Shown here piece after piece: positions 7,149-16,188 of a stretch of DNA of 64,000 nucleotides (position 1 is its first letter; each line of letters starts with the position of its first letter). The notes under the pieces are model-generated. The model searched no databases. It was given only the letters and a program-made list of their open reading frames with translations, and had not been told where the DNA came from. A program made the position numbers and the translations under genes. The DNA is taken from assembly GCF_001424665.1 (NCBI RefSeq), contig NZ_LMQS01000003.1, positions 125,691 through 189,690 of the forward strand. The letters are read 5' to 3'. The DNA is from Methylophilus sp. Leaf416. GTDB lineage: Bacteria; Pseudomonadota; Gammaproteobacteria; Burkholderiales; Methylophilaceae.

Positions 7149-9710
7149 CTAACGCTTTTCTGAAATCCACTGGCAAGCGACCGCACTCCAGTAAGGTAAC
7201 GATTGCAATGCCAGCATGGAAACCCATAATTGCGCATCCAGATTACTGAACCCACGCGCGTACAACATGGCTGAACCGCTTAAAACCAGCAGGATAAGGA
7301 TCAGTAATTCTTCTTTAATTGGATCAATCAATTGCCAGTTGCTGAGTTTACCCTTGGTTTTGTTGGTAACCACGAACACGCCTGCTTTGTGAGTGAGGCC
7401 ACCGATAATCCCCCTGGCAATGGCATGAGATAAACCGAGGCTGGCCAGCGAAGCACCAAAAATATCGGTCCAGCTGCAATGCATGGTTTTACGGTAAAGC
7501 ACCGGCCCCAGAATTGCCTTGATGGCCAGGAAACACAGGATAGGCACAATCATGACGACTACCGGCAGACTGAAGTGTTTCGGGAATACCAGCATGGCAA
7601 CCGTCCATAACACGGAGCCAAGGGTAAATATCAGTTGCAACGCTTCACCAAACCAGCCAAACCAGCCGGTGAGGAAGTGATAGCGCTGGCTGAAATCCAG
7701 GGTCGATTTACCCAGCAACTTCGGCATATGGTGCTTGAGGATCTGCATGGCGCCGAAAGCCCAGCGATTGCGCTGTGACTTGAGTGCCTTGAAGTTAGCC
7801 GGCGTCAGGCCACGGCCAAACGTTTCATCGATATAGCGCAACTCCATTTTGTTTTCGAGCAAACGCAAACCGAGTTCGGTATCTTCACAAATACACCATT
7901 CAGACCAGCCTCCAAGCGTTTGCAATGATTCACGGCGGATCAGCGTCATCGTACCGTGCTGGATCAGCGCATTACGCTCATGGCGGTGATGCATGCCGAT
8001 ACGGAAAAAGCCTTCGAACTCCCAGTTACACATGCGGTGGAAGAACTGGTTTTCCCATTCACGGTGCGCCTGGGGTGCCTGTACTACAGCAACTTGTGTC
8101 TCGCGGAAATGCGGTACCAGGTCAGACAACCAGTCAGTGGTCACCACATAATCTGCATCGACTACGCCGACAACCTGGGCATCCGCATGTGTTTTATCCA
8201 ATGCGAAATTCAATGCCCCAGCTTTAAAGCCTGGCCACGAGGGTAAGTGGTAAAAATGGAAGTTGTCCGGCAGGTTTGCCATATACTCTTCAATTGGCTT
8301 CCACTTGGCTTCGTCTTTGGTATTGTTATCAACCACAATCACTTCGTATTGTGTGTAATGCAAGTTGCGCAGACTTTCGATGGTGGCAATCACCATATCC
8401 GGCGGTTCGTTATAGCAGGCCAAATGGATAGAAACGAACAGCTCTTCATCCGCTGGCAAAGGCGTGGCGCGTTTGAACAGGCGCCGCCATTGCGGTTTGA
8501 ACATCACTTCACTGAACTCTGCGGCATAAATCATCAGCACCATCGAAGTCAGCGCAATGGCAAGAATCAAGCCTATCAGCACGACAAAATCACGCAGCGT
8601 GTAGTAATAATCTCCCGGCAGGTTCCAGGCGATGGTCAGCGTGGTGATACACGCCTGGAACAATATCGCCATCGACAATACACCACCAATGCCCCAGTGC
8701 TTGAAGCGCCAGGCGATAAACATCATTGGAATAAATGCCAGCACGGTTGACCAGGTTGCCTTGGCAATCCAGCGCGTGTTTGGCGGGACTGCGCCTTGTA
8801 AGGAATATTTTTGATGGCGGTCAGCGTTATACATGCCCCAATAGGCACCCGCCCACCCTTCCAGCGCCACTTTCCATGGCTGGTCGAAAGCTTCCATTAG
8901 ATAAAAATCGAGGTCTTCAATCGAATTACGTGCCAGGAATTCACGGATAAAGCGCGCCTGATTCACCTCGCTGGCAACAGAAGCACCGATAGAAGGCCCA
9001 CGGCTAGGCCAGCCCACCTCGGTGATCACGATTTTCTTACGTGGGAAAGCCGCCATCAACTGGTTATAACGCTCGATGGTGTATTGCACAGCACCTTCAA
9101 CGGGGACGCCTTCGTGGTAGGGCAGCAAATGCACTGCGATGTAATCCACGTGTTTAACCAGTTCAGGGTGTTTGAGCCATACGTGCCAAGGCTCAGCGGT
9201 TGAGACAGGGACCGTACTGTGTTCCCTGACAAAATCCAGGTATTTGATTAATGCTTCGGTAGGTAAATCATTACGCAGTAAAGATTCGTTACCGACGATC
9301 ACACGATCAATGTTGCTGTAGTTTTCGATCTTCTCCAGTAACGCTGACACTTCACGCGTGTTTTTGGCACCATCGGTATCAATCCAGGCCCCGGCAATGA
9401 CCTTCATATTCCGTCTGGAAGCGAGTGGAATCGTCTCATTCAAATCGAGCGAAGAGTACATACGAATATGTTTCGTATGTTTTGACATCAGGTCCAGATC
9501 TTCTGCCAGTTCGGCAGTGTTCGGATGTTGCCCATCCAGTGGACTCTGATTGCCTCGGTAGCCACTGTAGGCGAAGCCATTGACAGCGGGCTTGACATTG
9601 ATCAGTGGTAACGCGCGGTTAGTCAGCGCCCAAAGCCCAAAGTGTAATGCAGAAAACAGAATGGCAAATACCAGGCCAGGAACCAGTTTTTTAAACCAAG
9701 ACACCATCAC
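7149..9710 (-). CDS. GH17-GT2 membrane beta-glucan synthase (NdvB-like)
   Basis: This 853-residue inner-membrane protein joins a GH17 domain to a processive GT2 transferase. After an N-terminal membrane segment (about 10-30), the GH17 part carries the acid Glu141 (VGNESLL) and nucleophile Glu231 (ITEVGWPSRG). Two membrane segments follow (about 320-395), then GT2 with D518-A-D520, ED at 609-610 and QRNRW at 646-650, then further membrane segments. In Pseudomonas and Azotobacter NdvB proteins the GH17 domain acts as a beta-glucan transglycosylase and the GT2 domain polymerises UDP-glucose, giving periplasmic beta-1,3 (1,6) glucans. An AAGAAGG site precedes ATGATG. It lies 29 bases downstream of a second GH17 gene, clearly one operon. 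The exact linkage made cannot be read from sequence. Confidence 0.9.
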   Translation of the reverse strand: MMVSWFKKLVPGLVFAILFSALHFGLWALTNRALPLINVKPAVNGFAYSGYRGNQSPLDGQHPNTAELAEDLDLMSKHTKHIRMYSSLDLNETIPLASRRNMKVIAGAWIDTDGAKNTREVSALLEKIENYSNIDRVIVGNESLLRNDLPTEALIKYLDFVREHSTVPVSTAEPWHVWLKHPELVKHVDYIAVHLLPYHEGVPVEGAVQYTIERYNQLMAAFPRKKIVITEVGWPSRGPSIGASVASEVNQARFIREFLARNSIEDLDFYLMEAFDQPWKVALEGWAGAYWGMYNADRHQKYSLQGAVPPNTRWIAKATWSTVLAFIPMMFIAWRFKHWGIGGVLSMAILFQACITTLTIAWNLPGDYYYTLRDFVVLIGLILAIALTSMVLMIYAAEFSEVMFKPQWRRLFKRATPLPADEELFVSIHLACYNEPPDMVIATIESLRNLHYTQYEVIVVDNNTKDEAKWKPIEEYMANLPDNFHFYHLPSWPGFKAGALNFALDKTHADAQVVGVVDADYVVTTDWLSDLVPHFRETQVAVVQAPQAHREWENQFFHRMCNWEFEGFFRIGMHHRHERNALIQHGTMTLIRRESLQTLGGWSEWCICEDTELGLRLLENKMELRYIDETFGRGLTPANFKALKSQRNRWAFGAMQILKHHMPKLLGKSTLDFSQRYHFLTGWFGWFGEALQLIFTLGSVLWTVAMLVFPKHFSLPVVVMIVPILCFLAIKAILGPVLYRKTMHCSWTDIFGASLASLGLSHAIARGIIGGLTHKAGVFVVTNKTKGKLSNWQLIDPIKEELLILILLVLSGSAMLYARGFSNLDAQLWVSMLALQSLPYWSAVACQWISEKR

Positions 9711-9739
9711 TTATTACACCTTCTTAAACAATTTGTTCT

Positions 9740-11332
9740 TTAAACGGATCTAGCGCAGTCGGCTTTGTGGCCCAGCTGCATGCTTTTGGCCGGTAATACA
9801 AACAAGGCCAGACCGCACACGGCACTCCACCACCAGGCGGTGAGGTTACCAGGCTCCATCATCGCCACAGCCACAGACAGATTTGCTGCGAGCAGTACCA
9901 TCACCACGGTGAACCAGATACCTGTCTGTCGGCCCGGTGCAAAAGTCGCATCAGATTCTTCATCAGTGAGTAGCGAGATCAGCAAGGCTATCAAAGGTAA
10001 CCATGACAGAATTAACGGAAAATCAAGATAGCGTCCATTAAAAGCCAATCCGGCACTGGTCACAAACAAGCCTATCGCAAATAGCCGTAACAGGCATTGC
10101 TCAATACATGATTTTGGGGTTAAGCCTAACCAATGACGCAGTTGCAGTAACACTAACGCCCAGCCCAGCAGTATAAACCCGCCCAAAGCAGCAAACTCTA
10201 ATGTATTGCGTGCGGCCAGTTGCACATAATCGACTTGTAAAAAACCGTGCAGGCCTAAACCGGCAGCCACCACGCCTAATAAGGCTTTCTGGCTATTCGG
10301 CAATTGTTTGTGAAATCCCCAACCAACAGCACCGGCCGCTAGAACCAGGGCGATGATATAAGGCACCCAGCCATCAGAGCGTTCTGATACTGGACCTTGC
10401 AAATTGAATTTTGGTTGCAACTGGTCATTAAAAATACCCCAGAAACCACCTACCGTACCTTCCAGTTCGCGCTTCCAGGGTTGGTCCATGGCTTCAATAA
10501 TATTGTATTGCCAGCCGGTTTGCTTGGCGGCCTGCAAAAATCCGCGTACGTACAGCACCTGGTTTACCACACTCGGTTTGGCACGGAAACGTTGACGCCC
10601 TTGTGAAGGCCAGCCAGTTTCGCCGATCAATAACGGTTTTTTGAACACAGTGCCTAAATGACCCATCACCGATGCCGTATGCGCAACCGCCTGGTCAATC
10701 GCCACTGGTTTATCTTCCCAGTAAGGCAGGATATGTACTGTCACAAAATCGACTTCTTGTTCTAGTGTCGGATACTTCAACCAGAACTCCCATACATCCG
10801 CATAGGTTAAAGGCACTTTGGTACGCTCTTTGGCCCATTGCAGGTATTCATGCATCTTGGCTTCAGTCTGCTCACCACGCAATAACACCTCGTTACCGAC
10901 CACCAGACCACGCACCGTGTCAGGGTATTGATTTGCCTGTTGCACTGCCAGCTCAAGTTCTTTCATATTGTCGGCATCGACCCAGCCCACCCAGGCGCCA
11001 AGAATCACCTGCATCCCAAACTTCTGCGCGGCCTTGGGCACATAATCCAGCCCTTGGGAAACGGAATAAGTACGCACACATTTGGTGACTTTGGACAACG
11101 CTTGCAGATCTTGTTCAATCTGCACCGGATCGACAAAGGTACCTTTGAGCGTTGGGTTCATGCCAGGCTTGTAATAAGGTGCATACGAAACACATTGCAA
11201 CGGCAGAACGTCTGAAGGCACTTCGATCAATGGTTGTGGTTGTTGCAGGCGCCATATATAGATAAGTGTTCCTATCAGAAACAGGCTTGCCCAAAATAAC
11301 GCTGGAATACGGAAAAACGAACGTTGCACCAT
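9740..11332 (-). CDS. GH17-domain polytopic membrane protein (NdvC-like)
   Basis: From ATG 11332 the product is 530 residues; the frame continues to a TTG at 11347, which is an alternative start. One membrane anchor (about 10-27) is followed by a GH17 domain with acid Glu near 148 (VVGNEVLLRG) and nucleophile Glu near 238 (IGETGWPSQG), and the last 200 residues are multiple hydrophobic helices with no GT2 domain. The layout resembles Bradyrhizobium NdvC, implicated in the beta-1,6 linkages of cyclic glucans, but that assignment is inference. It is the first gene of a two-gene operon with the GH17-GT2 synthase, so the two probably build or remodel the same periplasmic glucan, consistent with an osmotic or envelope role. 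Confidence 0.85.
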   Translation of the reverse strand: MVQRSFFRIPALFWASLFLIGTLIYIWRLQQPQPLIEVPSDVLPLQCVSYAPYYKPGMNPTLKGTFVDPVQIEQDLQALSKVTKCVRTYSVSQGLDYVPKAAQKFGMQVILGAWVGWVDADNMKELELAVQQANQYPDTVRGLVVGNEVLLRGEQTEAKMHEYLQWAKERTKVPLTYADVWEFWLKYPTLEQEVDFVTVHILPYWEDKPVAIDQAVAHTASVMGHLGTVFKKPLLIGETGWPSQGRQRFRAKPSVVNQVLYVRGFLQAAKQTGWQYNIIEAMDQPWKRELEGTVGGFWGIFNDQLQPKFNLQGPVSERSDGWVPYIIALVLAAGAVGWGFHKQLPNSQKALLGVVAAGLGLHGFLQVDYVQLAARNTLEFAALGGFILLGWALVLLQLRHWLGLTPKSCIEQCLLRLFAIGLFVTSAGLAFNGRYLDFPLILSWLPLIALLISLLTDEESDATFAPGRQTGIWFTVVMVLLAANLSVAVAMMEPGNLTAWWWSAVCGLALFVLPAKSMQLGHKADCARSV

Positions 11333-11484
11333 AGTGGATTCTGACAATTAATTCTTGAGAAAGAGCCTGTATTCTCTCACAAATATCCCGAGCATGCGCC
11401 TTACACGCGATTAAGCGATCACCCGGGATTGGCAAAAGAGACTTGGTAATTTGGGCAATTGGAATTATGATGAAACGATATTCA

Positions 11485-11512
11485 AAAAGTATGGTTTAAA
11501 CTGCATACTTTT
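11485..11512. promoter_or_regulatory. Palindrome upstream of the 11550 gene (possible operator)
   Basis: Perfect 9-bp arms AAAAGTATG (11485-11493) and CATACTTTT (11504-11512) flank a 10-base spacer that itself contains the palindrome GTTTAAAC. The element ends 37 bases before the start codon of the secreted-protein gene. This is typical geometry for a dimeric repressor or activator site, but no known regulator motif is recognised. Confidence 0.45.
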
Positions 11513-11549
11513 AAACACTTTCTCGCCAAATAATTATCTCAGAAGTCAT

Positions 11550-12026
11550 ATGAACGTTAAATCCTGTTTGACAGCACTTTGTTTGCTATCCGCTTTTTCA
11601 ATGCCTGCTTCGGCGGCCCCTGCCCCGACAATCGATTACAGTGGTGAATACCTATGCAAAGGTAACAACATCACTGTCGGCGATTATGAAGTCACCATCT
11701 ACCTGAAAAAGAACCGGCGCAACAGCACTTCACAAATCGCAGTCTATGATCTGGCCACTCATACCGAAAACAAACAAAGCTACACCGGGCAAGCGATTAC
11801 GCGCAATAAACAACTTGCCATGACATTTAAACTGTCTGATGCTAAGTTTGCAGAATTCTCTACCGGCCTTGGCCAATTCACCAAAGCAGGCAAGCTCTGG
11901 TCATTCAAGAATGACTATTATGAGCCTGATGATACCGGCGGTAATTACGGTCACGAAATCTGCACGCAAAAACCACTCCTGCTTTCAGCACCTGCAAATG
12001 GAAAAATTCCGGTGACTAACCGTTAA
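11550..12026 (+). CDS. Small secreted protein of unknown function
   Basis: The frame is open from 11451, but ATG 11550 begins a classic signal peptide (MNVKSC, a hydrophobic stretch, then a PASAAPA cleavage region near residues 20-25), so I choose it, giving 158 residues. The mature part begins with DYSGEYLCKG and ends near HEICTQK; two cysteines in it could form a disulfide in the periplasm. The alternating polar/hydrophobic pattern suggests a beta-rich fold, similar to small proteins that begin with an SGEY-type segment, but I recognise no family. It lies between the glucan operon (divergent) and lpdA (76 bases downstream). No function is claimed. Confidence 0.7.
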   Translation: MNVKSCLTALCLLSAFSMPASAAPAPTIDYSGEYLCKGNNITVGDYEVTIYLKKNRRNSTSQIAVYDLATHTENKQSYTGQAITRNKQLAMTFKLSDAKFAEFSTGLGQFTKAGKLWSFKNDYYEPDDTGGNYGHEICTQKPLLLSAPANGKIPVTNR

Positions 12027-12102
12027 GCCAGCAGAGCACGCTAAAACTGATATCGTTTTTTTGGTGTTAAAATAGCAGAATTCTTTTGAACGTAAGGTTT
12101 TC

Positions 12103-13881
12103 ATGAGTCAAATGGTTGAAGTAGTGGTGCCGGATATCGGCAATTTTGACAGCGTCGATGTCATCGAAGTGTTAGTTGCGGTCGGCGACACCATCGCTAA
12201 AGAAGATTCACTGGTCACAGTTGAGTCTGACAAAGCTTCCATGGATATTCCCTCATCCCACGCGGGTGTTGTCAAGGAACTGAAAATTGCGGTTGGCGAT
12301 AAAGTCGCCAAAGGCAGCCTGATTTTGTTAGTAGAAACTGCCGCTGAGGCTGCAGCAGAAACAAAACCGGCAGCCCCTGCACCGGCATCAGCTCCTGCAA
12401 CTGCTCCAGCGGCAACTGAAAACAAGACGCCTGCTCCACAACCTGCCGTTGCCACTGGCAATCATGATGTTACCTGCCAGGTGATGGTACTTGGCTCAGG
12501 CCCTGGCGGCTATACAGCCGCTTTCCGCGCGGCCGACCTTGGATTAAAGGTGGTGCTGGTTGAGCGCTATCCGACCTTGGGCGGCGTATGTCTCAATGTA
12601 GGATGTATCCCTTCCAAAGCATTGCTTCACACCGCTAAAGTCATCACCGAAGCGGAAGAAACCGAACACCACGGTCTGAGCTTCGGCAAACCCAATATTG
12701 ACCTGGACAAGCTGCGTGACTGGAAATCCAATGACGTGGTTAACAAACTGACCGGCGGCCTGGCACAAATGGCAAAAGCGCGCGGCGTGACTGTCATCAC
12801 CGGCCTGGGTAAATTTACCAGCCCTAACCAGATTGCAGTGACTGCGGAAGATGGCAAAGTGACACTGGTCGGTTTTGAAAACGCCATTATCGCCGCAGGC
12901 TCACAAGCAACTAAATTCCCTGGCGCGCCGGATGACAAACGTATTATGGATTCCACTGGCGCATTGGCACTGGCAGATATTCCAGGCCGGATGCTGGTAG
13001 TTGGCGGTGGCATTATCGGCCTCGAAATGGGCACTGTTTATGACGCGCTCGGCACCAAAGTCAGCGTCGTTGAATTTATGGATGGCCTGATTCCTGGCGC
13101 TGATCGAGACTTGATCCGTCCATTGCAGAAGCGTATGGAAAAACGCTTTGAAAGTATTATGGTATCGACCAAGGTCTCAAAACTTGAGGCCAAAGCCGAT
13201 GGCATTTATGTAGACTTCGAAGGCGCCAATGCCCCTAAAGAAACCCAGAAATATGACCGCGTGCTGGTATCTATCGGCCGCCGTCCCAATGGTAAAAATA
13301 TAGGCGCTGAACATGCAGGCGTTGCAGTCGATGAGCGTGGCTTTATCGCTGTGGACAAACAAATGCGTACCAATGTACCCCATATTTTTGCCATTGGCGA
13401 TATCGTTGGTCAACCTATGCTCGCCCACAAGGCAACGCATGAAGCGAAAGTGGCGGCCGAAGTCATTGCCGGCCACAAAGTTGAATTTGTTGCCAGCGTG
13501 ATTCCATCCGTCGCTTACACCGACCCGGAAATCGCCTGGGTCGGATTGACCGAGACCGACGCCAAAGCCAAAGGCATAGAATACGAAAAAGCCAGTTTCC
13601 CCTGGGCAGCCAGTGGTCGTGCTTTATCCATTGCACGTACCGAAGGCGCAACCAAGCTGATCTTTGATAAAGACACACATCGTGTGATTGGCGCCGGCAT
13701 TGTCGGTATCAATGCGGGGGAATTATTGGCTGAAGCAGTGCTGGCGATTGAGATGGGAGCTGATGCGCATGATTTGGGTTTAACCATTCACGCACACCCT
13801 ACCTTGTCTGAAACCGTATGTTTTGCTGCTGAGCTTAAAGAAGGCACAATTACGGATATGTTACCGCCTAAAAAACGTTAA
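12103..13881 (+). CDS. lpdA: Dihydrolipoamide dehydrogenase (PDH E3) with N-terminal lipoyl domain
   Basis: E3 reoxidises the dihydrolipoyl groups of E2 with FAD and NAD+. The 592-residue protein has a lipoyl domain at 1-78 with lipoyl Lys44 (ESDKAS), an Ala/Pro linker to about 120, the FAD motif GSGPGG at 131-136, the redox pair Cys163/Cys168 in GGVCLNVGC, a [13 protein letters not shown]-binding loop, and the HAHPTLSE catalytic His/Glu near the C-terminus. Fusion of a lipoyl domain to E3 is known in Neisseria and Ralstonia PDH. The closest partner is aceF 6.7 kb upstream, separated by five other genes, so lpdA must use its own promoter. A start AAGG lies before ATG. Confidence 0.96.
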   Translation: MSQMVEVVVPDIGNFDSVDVIEVLVAVGDTIAKEDSLVTVESDKASMDIPSSHAGVVKELKIAVGDKVAKGSLILLVETAAEAAAETKPAAPAPASAPATAPAATENKTPAPQPAVATGNHDVTCQVMVLGSGPGGYTAAFRAADLGLKVVLVERYPTLGGVCLNVGCIPSKALLHTAKVITEAEETEHHGLSFGKPNIDLDKLRDWKSNDVVNKLTGGLAQMAKARGVTVITGLGKFTSPNQIAVTAEDGKVTLVGFENAIIAAGSQATKFPGAPDDKRIMDSTGALALADIPGRMLVVGGGIIGLEMGTVYDALGTKVSVVEFMDGLIPGADRDLIRPLQKRMEKRFESIMVSTKVSKLEAKADGIYVDFEGANAPKETQKYDRVLVSIGRRPNGKNIGAEHAGVAVDERGFIAVDKQMRTNVPHIFAIGDIVGQPMLAHKATHEAKVAAEVIAGHKVEFVASVIPSVAYTDPEIAWVGLTETDAKAKGIEYEKASFPWAASGRALSIARTEGATKLIFDKDTHRVIGAGIVGINAGELLAEAVLAIEMGADAHDLGLTIHAHPTLSETVCFAAELKEGTITDMLPPKKR

Positions 13882-13929
13882 CTATTTAATTCCCCTATTC
13901 ACCACAATTCAGGCAACTCCCCTATAATT

Positions 13930-13959
13930 TAGTTAATCCTTGATTACAAGGATTAACTA
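13930..13959. promoter_or_regulatory. 12-bp inverted repeat overlapping a TATAAT box before the lipoprotein gene
   Basis: Arms TAGTTAATCCTT (13930-13941) and AAGGATTAACTA (13948-13959) are perfectly complementary around a six-base loop. A TATAAT hexamer sits immediately upstream at 13923-13928, though no good -35 is visible. No T run follows, so it is not a standard terminator of lpdA. Its place fits an operator near +1 or a 5' leader hairpin of the gene at 13983. Confidence 0.55.
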
Positions 13960-13982
13960 AAAAACAATAAAAGGGAGACATA

Positions 13983-14564
13983 ATGAAAATACATCACGCT
14001 TTTTTTGTGATGGCATCCAGCATTGCATTATCCAGCTGCGCATCTATAACCAAAGATTCAAATCAACCGATTCGCGTTGAAACTTACAATCAACAAAACA
14101 CTATGGTAGAAGGGGTTACCTGCTCAGCGAAAAATGAGCGTGGCGAATGGTCTACCAAAACGCCTGGCAGTTTAGTCGTACACCGTTCGGGTGAAAACCT
14201 GCAAGTCAGATGTAATAAAGAAAATTCCGCGACCGGTTTTGCAACCCTGGTATCAAGAGCCAACGGCGGCATGTGGGGCAACATCCTGTTTGGCGGTGGT
14301 ATTGGTGCGATTATTGACCATAACAAAGGCACTGCATATAGCTACCCTGATTGGGTGAAAGTGATATTAGGTGATAACCTGGTGTTCGACCGCAAAAATA
14401 ATGTCGAAAATCAGATCATGACCGGCCAGGCCGCCAGTGGTGAATTGCTTAAAAGAATTGAAGCAGACAAGCAAAAAGAAGCAGACGAAGCAAAAAAACT
14501 AGCTGCTGAACAACCGCTTGCTCCTCAACCTCAACAAGCAGCTGCACCAACAGAAGCTAATTAA
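13983..14564 (+). CDS. Predicted outer-membrane or periplasmic lipoprotein, unknown function
   Basis: The 193-residue protein starts with a signal sequence ending in the lipobox LSSC (Cys about residue 19), so it should be lipidated and anchored. Its core includes paired cysteines (VTCSAK, VRCNKE) around an SLVV segment, then a glycine-rich hydrophobic stretch (ILFGGGIGAIID) and GTAYSYPDWVKV, an arrangement seen in conserved proteobacterial lipoproteins with no proven function. The C-terminal 40 residues are Lys/Glu/Ala/Gln/Pro-rich and probably disordered. GGGAG precedes the ATG by 6 bases. A 12-bp inverted repeat lies in the leader and a strong terminator follows, so it is probably a single-gene unit. 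Confidence 0.75.
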   Translation: MKIHHAFFVMASSIALSSCASITKDSNQPIRVETYNQQNTMVEGVTCSAKNERGEWSTKTPGSLVVHRSGENLQVRCNKENSATGFATLVSRANGGMWGNILFGGGIGAIIDHNKGTAYSYPDWVKVILGDNLVFDRKNNVENQIMTGQAASGELLKRIEADKQKEADEAKKLAAEQPLAPQPQQAAAPTEAN

Positions 14565-14577
14565 TTGTTTTAAAAAT

Positions 14578-14603
14578 GAAAGCCCGCGAATGCGGGCTTT
14601 TTG
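14578..14603 (+). terminator. Rho-independent terminator after the lipoprotein gene
   Basis: Stem AAAGCCCGC / GCGGGCTTT (14579-14587, 14592-14600) with loop GAAT and a T run. It also lies beyond the end of the convergent SPOR gene and could act on both strands. Confidence 0.9.
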
Positions 14604-14620
14604 TTGAATCCGTTAAAGAA

Positions 14621-15391
14621 TTACTGACAAGGTATTTCCTTCAATACGGCATCCGGGAACTGCGATTGTGATTTCTGCAAACTGGAAAATTGCTGGGCAT
14701 TCACATGTTGCAGTTTAATAGCGGCCTGTCCTTGCCCGCCATTGCGAGTAGATTTGATCAGCAACCTCACACCTTTGGCTTTCAGGTCTTCCATCAATTT
14801 GTCAGCCAGTTTCTCATCGCGGAACACGCCGAAAGAAATGGCGTTACGCCATTTCGGGTCATCCTGAACGATAAAGAAGTCTTCCACGCCCAGTTTACGT
14901 AGCTCATCCGCTTTAGTTTGCGCCGCTTCGGCGGTAGCCATTGGTGGCTTATAAATCCAGTAGCGAATATTTTCAGGACCGTATACCGTCTGGCCCACCT
15001 GGGTTTTGATATTTAATTGTTGCGCCAGATTAACGGCTTCGTTGACTCTCGCCGTATTAAAGCTGCTCCATTCATAACAGACGCCTGGAGCTGCGGGGCG
15101 TGTTTCGGCTGTTTTGACCGGATCTTTTTTATCAGCAACTTTGGATTCAGTTGCAGATGCAGCGGGAGTGCCGGCTTCAGCAGGTGGCGGGCTGGCAACC
15201 AATGAAGTGTCTTGCGCTGGCGCAACCGTGCGCTTGGGGTAAGATTCCAACGCACTGGCGCTTAGCAGCTTGATTTGTTCGGGATGAACCTCAGGCTTTA
15301 GGCTACTCACTGCAGGTGACAAGGCATCGCGCTTGAAATAGGCAAACACGACCAGATTTAGCACCAGCAGTATCCAGAATAGTCTTTTCAT
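14621..15391 (-). CDS. SPOR-domain inner-membrane protein
   Basis: The 256-residue protein has an N-terminal membrane anchor (residues 4-20, after MKR), a Pro/Ala/Glu/Lys-rich periplasmic linker to about 105, and a C-terminal region with the SPOR-type layout (a CYEWSSF opening, two beta-alpha-beta halves including FGVFRDEKLAD). SPOR domains bind glycan strands stripped of stem peptides at division sites. It begins two bases after the coaX stop and so is the last gene of a birA-coaX-SPOR operon, an order common in betaproteobacteria. A specific division function is inferred only from the domain. Confidence 0.8.
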   Translation of the reverse strand: MKRLFWILLVLNLVVFAYFKRDALSPAVSSLKPEVHPEQIKLLSASALESYPKRTVAPAQDTSLVASPPPAEAGTPAASATESKVADKKDPVKTAETRPAAPGVCYEWSSFNTARVNEAVNLAQQLNIKTQVGQTVYGPENIRYWIYKPPMATAEAAQTKADELRKLGVEDFFIVQDDPKWRNAISFGVFRDEKLADKLMEDLKAKGVRLLIKSTRNGGQGQAAIKLQHVNAQQFSSLQKSQSQFPDAVLKEIPCQ

Positions 15392-15393
15392 TG

Positions 15394-16188
15394 TTATGTA
15401 CTTTCAGCCAAACAGGCCAGCCCCTTTAATACGAGATTATCCACAATAATGGCATTCAATGACAATGCATCTGGTAAATATCTCTGCAAGATGACCGCAT
15501 CGCCACCACTTAATACCAATGCGGGCTGACGCCCGTCGGTCATGGATTGCAACTCTATAAACTGGCTGGTCATCGGCGCAATCAATGCCTGCACGCAACC
15601 GGCCCACATTGCCTGCTGACTATTGCGGGCGAAGCCATTCGCTAGCGCGGTATTGTGCGGATATTCATAATCCAGCTGCGCAGTGCCTTGCTGTAAACTT
15701 TGCCACATCAGATTTAATCCCGGCTGTATGCTACCACCTGCAAAAGTGGCGGTGCGTTCTTCAGCATCAGGTTGGATAACCAGGGCATCCATCGTCATCG
15801 CCGTGCCTGCAGTGACCACCAGTGCATCCTGTTTATGCAATCGCCAAACAGCCAGCAAACTGCACCAGCGGTCGCTGCCTAATTGCGCCGGCATACCGTA
15901 ACTGTTATTTAAACCCAATACGCCCGGTGACGCTTTGATCAGCGTGACTTTCTCTTTCACCGCATCCAGTGACTGCTGCCATTCAGCACCAGCCACATTG
16001 CTTACCCAAACCTCATCCGCTTGCACAATGGCCGCATGCAACGCCTGGCTATCCGCACATCTGCTGTCATTCAGCCATTGCTGATTTTCAAGCGCGAACA
16101 TCTGCAAGTGCATATCCAGCGCCCATGGCCTGTCGGGAAACCATGCCCATTTGGTACGCGTGTTACCCGCATCAATCAATAGTTTCAT
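15394..16188 (-). CDS. coaX: Type III pantothenate kinase
   Basis: CoaX phosphorylates pantothenate in the first step of coenzyme A synthesis and belongs to the ASKHA superfamily. The 264-residue protein starts with LLIDAGNTRTKWAW (phosphate loop, residues 3-16), has VTAGTAMTMDAL in the middle, where the second Asp-containing motif sits, and GGSIQPGLNLM after it. It overlaps the birA stop by four bases (ATGA), indicating translational coupling. Type III kinases are the usual form in betaproteobacteria, where the birA neighbour led to the older name Baf. Confidence 0.93.
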   Translation of the reverse strand: MKLLIDAGNTRTKWAWFPDRPWALDMHLQMFALENQQWLNDSRCADSQALHAAIVQADEVWVSNVAGAEWQQSLDAVKEKVTLIKASPGVLGLNNSYGMPAQLGSDRWCSLLAVWRLHKQDALVVTAGTAMTMDALVIQPDAEERTATFAGGSIQPGLNLMWQSLQQGTAQLDYEYPHNTALANGFARNSQQAMWAGCVQALIAPMTSQFIELQSMTDGRQPALVLSGGDAVILQRYLPDALSLNAIIVDNLVLKGLACLAEST

